NCBI GenBank assembly: GCA_004151065.3
Contig: NWUY0300103610.1
Span: 5,304 to 23,561 of the forward strand
Direction of reading: 5' to 3'
Length of the DNA stretch: 18,258 nucleotides
Source: Larix sibirica
Lineage: Eukaryota; Streptophyta; Pinopsida; Pinales; Pinaceae
Shown here: piece after piece, positions 17,423 to 18,258 of the stretch
Numbering within the stretch: position 1 is the first letter of the stretch
How the letters are laid out: each line of letters begins with the position of its first letter
The notes under the pieces: generated by a model
What the model saw: only the letters and a program-made list of their open reading frames with translations
The model's database searches: none
Told to the model about the DNA's origin: nothing
Program-made: the position numbers and the translations under genes

Positions 17423-18258
17423 TCAACAATATGGGAAACAATTACTTGCCTCTTGAGACGTGCTTGGAATGTTAGTATCTTCTGTGTATGCTTGAGGAGT
17501 TTTTCTTACCCACATCTTCATGTGCATACTTCCATTTTGATGCTGCACCTGACTGTCTTCCCTTTTGGTCCTTATATTGCGATAGATGTTGTGCATAATA
17601 TTTCTATCTGGACAATTCACTATTCTTCAACAATACATAGCTTTGTGTCCAAAGCCATCACATGCATAGCATCTCACAGTTTGGCAATACTTCAGAATAT
17701 GACCAATGTAATTGCACCTTGCAGTGTAACGAAAAAAATTATAATCACTGAAGGAATTATCGTACCTGAATGAATTCATTTGATTTGGACCTTGCTTACT
17801 GTTGCAAACCTCTCAGATGTTTTGTCGTATCCAAGTCTTGTCTTGTCTGCTGGTGATCTCTGGTCATTCAGAATCTTATTCAGGATTGTTGTGCTATTTT
17901 TAAATCTGTGTTTCACTTCATTCTCAAGACCAACCTTGTTACTTCCTGAATGCGTGCACTTCGGAGTATCACCCATGATGTGATATTGAACTTGTTTCTT
18001 CCCTTTTATCTCGATCAACTTTTCTTCTAAGCGAGAGACCTCTTTATCCTTTAGTTCAAGTTGACTTGTTAGCATCTTATTTTTCTACGCTGACTCCTCC
18101 AAATAAGTATTCAATATCGATTTCTCTTCTTCAAGCACTTTGATCTTGTCTACTGCTCAATTCAATTGTTTCTCACAGTTCATCACCTTTTCATTGACCC
18201 GTTTATCAAGAGATTCTTGAAACACTTTAGCTTGCTTGTCCTGTTCTTCATACTTTGA
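17423..18258 (-). pseudogene. Copia-like gag pseudogene: coiled coil, SP.DKT.LGY motif, two zinc knuckles
   Basis: The 5' end lies outside the window. On the minus strand, a long charged coiled coil (18258 to about 17990) has stops at two points, then LELKDKEVSRLEEKLIEIKG. Next comes DQRSPADKTRLGY (17865-17827), a signature I associate with Copia-type plant gag polyproteins. A frameshift near 17776 leads into two knuckles: 17725-17684, where the first Cys is Thr (TARCNYIGHILKYC), and 17671-17630, intact CX2CX4HX4C (CYACDGFGHKAMYC). A stop follows at once (17629-17627), then a basic tail with KMWVRKT. The protein would package RNA; the copy is inactive. Confidence 0.75.

Larger units (their letters stand above)
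16988..18258 (-). mobile_element. Minus-strand Copia-like element with gag but no pol, running off the right edge
   Basis: Read on the minus strand, a gag pseudogene (18258 to about 17423) is followed within about 60 bp by a polypurine tract (17372-17360) and by TGTTAG (17359-17354), the expected start of a 3' LTR. Nothing resembling integrase, RT or RNase H lies between. This is the structure of a gag-only derivative (compare the TR-GAG class described in plants) or of an ordinary Copia copy with an internal deletion. The left end of the element is not visible; the LTR-like AT-rich sequence extends to around 16988 and meets the + strand gag remnant. Confidence 0.55.

Overview
The window is non-coding and mobile DNA from a large, repeat-rich plant nuclear genome. 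The evidence is a plant-type L1-like LINE, a long non-chromoviral Ty3/Gypsy element with an extra ORF after integrase, a Copia-type gag with the plant 'SP.DKT.LGY' signature, and many decayed frames whose stops often look like methyl-cytosine deamination. The species cannot be read from the sequence. The gag architecture of the large Gypsy element resembles what I associate with gymnosperm repeats, but that is an impression from memory and not a result. No intact protein-coding gene, tRNA, rRNA or CRISPR array was found.

Layout, left to right. (1) Positions 1-300 look like a promoter or LTR U3/R region: two copies of a 17-bp direct repeat upstream of a strong TATA box. Positions 300-1100 are T-rich and intron-like, and 1100-1850 is featureless AT-rich DNA. 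(2) About 1850-4139 is the 3' part of a decayed LINE ORF2 (linker, reverse transcriptase, C-terminal tail), cut off abruptly at 4139. (3) Positions 4140-15637 hold an 11.5-kb Ty3/Gypsy retrotransposon inserted in the LINE: 703-bp 5' LTR, tRNA-Glu-type primer-binding site, gag with an array of five CCHC knuckles, aspartic protease, long linker, RT, RNase H, integrase (D,D35,E and GPF motif), a 0.6-kb spacer, a third ORF with a coiled-coil tail, a polypurine tract and the first 119 bp of a truncated 3' LTR. (4) Positions 15638-15958 hold a short unidentified ORF that resembles an organelle-targeting first exon and ends at a possible splice donor. (5) Positions 15960-16987 hold AT-rich DNA and the N-terminal gag remnant of a second Gypsy-like element on the + strand. 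(6) Positions 16988-18258 hold, on the - strand, a decayed Copia-like gag (coiled coil, SP.DKT.LGY motif, two zinc knuckles) joined almost directly to a polypurine tract and an LTR start, with no pol between: a gag-only or internally deleted element that runs off the right edge.

The parts do not form a cellular pathway. Within the large Gypsy element they form one retrotransposition module: LTR promoter, tRNA-primed reverse transcription, Gag particle, Pol enzymes and integration, plus an accessory third ORF of unknown role. All of its frames carry stops and frameshifts, so it is dead. The two LTR portions that can be compared differ at 17 of 119 positions by eye, so the insertion is old. The points most worth a second look are the five-knuckle gag, the third ORF, the gag-only minus-strand element, and the two breakpoints at 4139 and 15637 that do not match each other as a simple insertion should.
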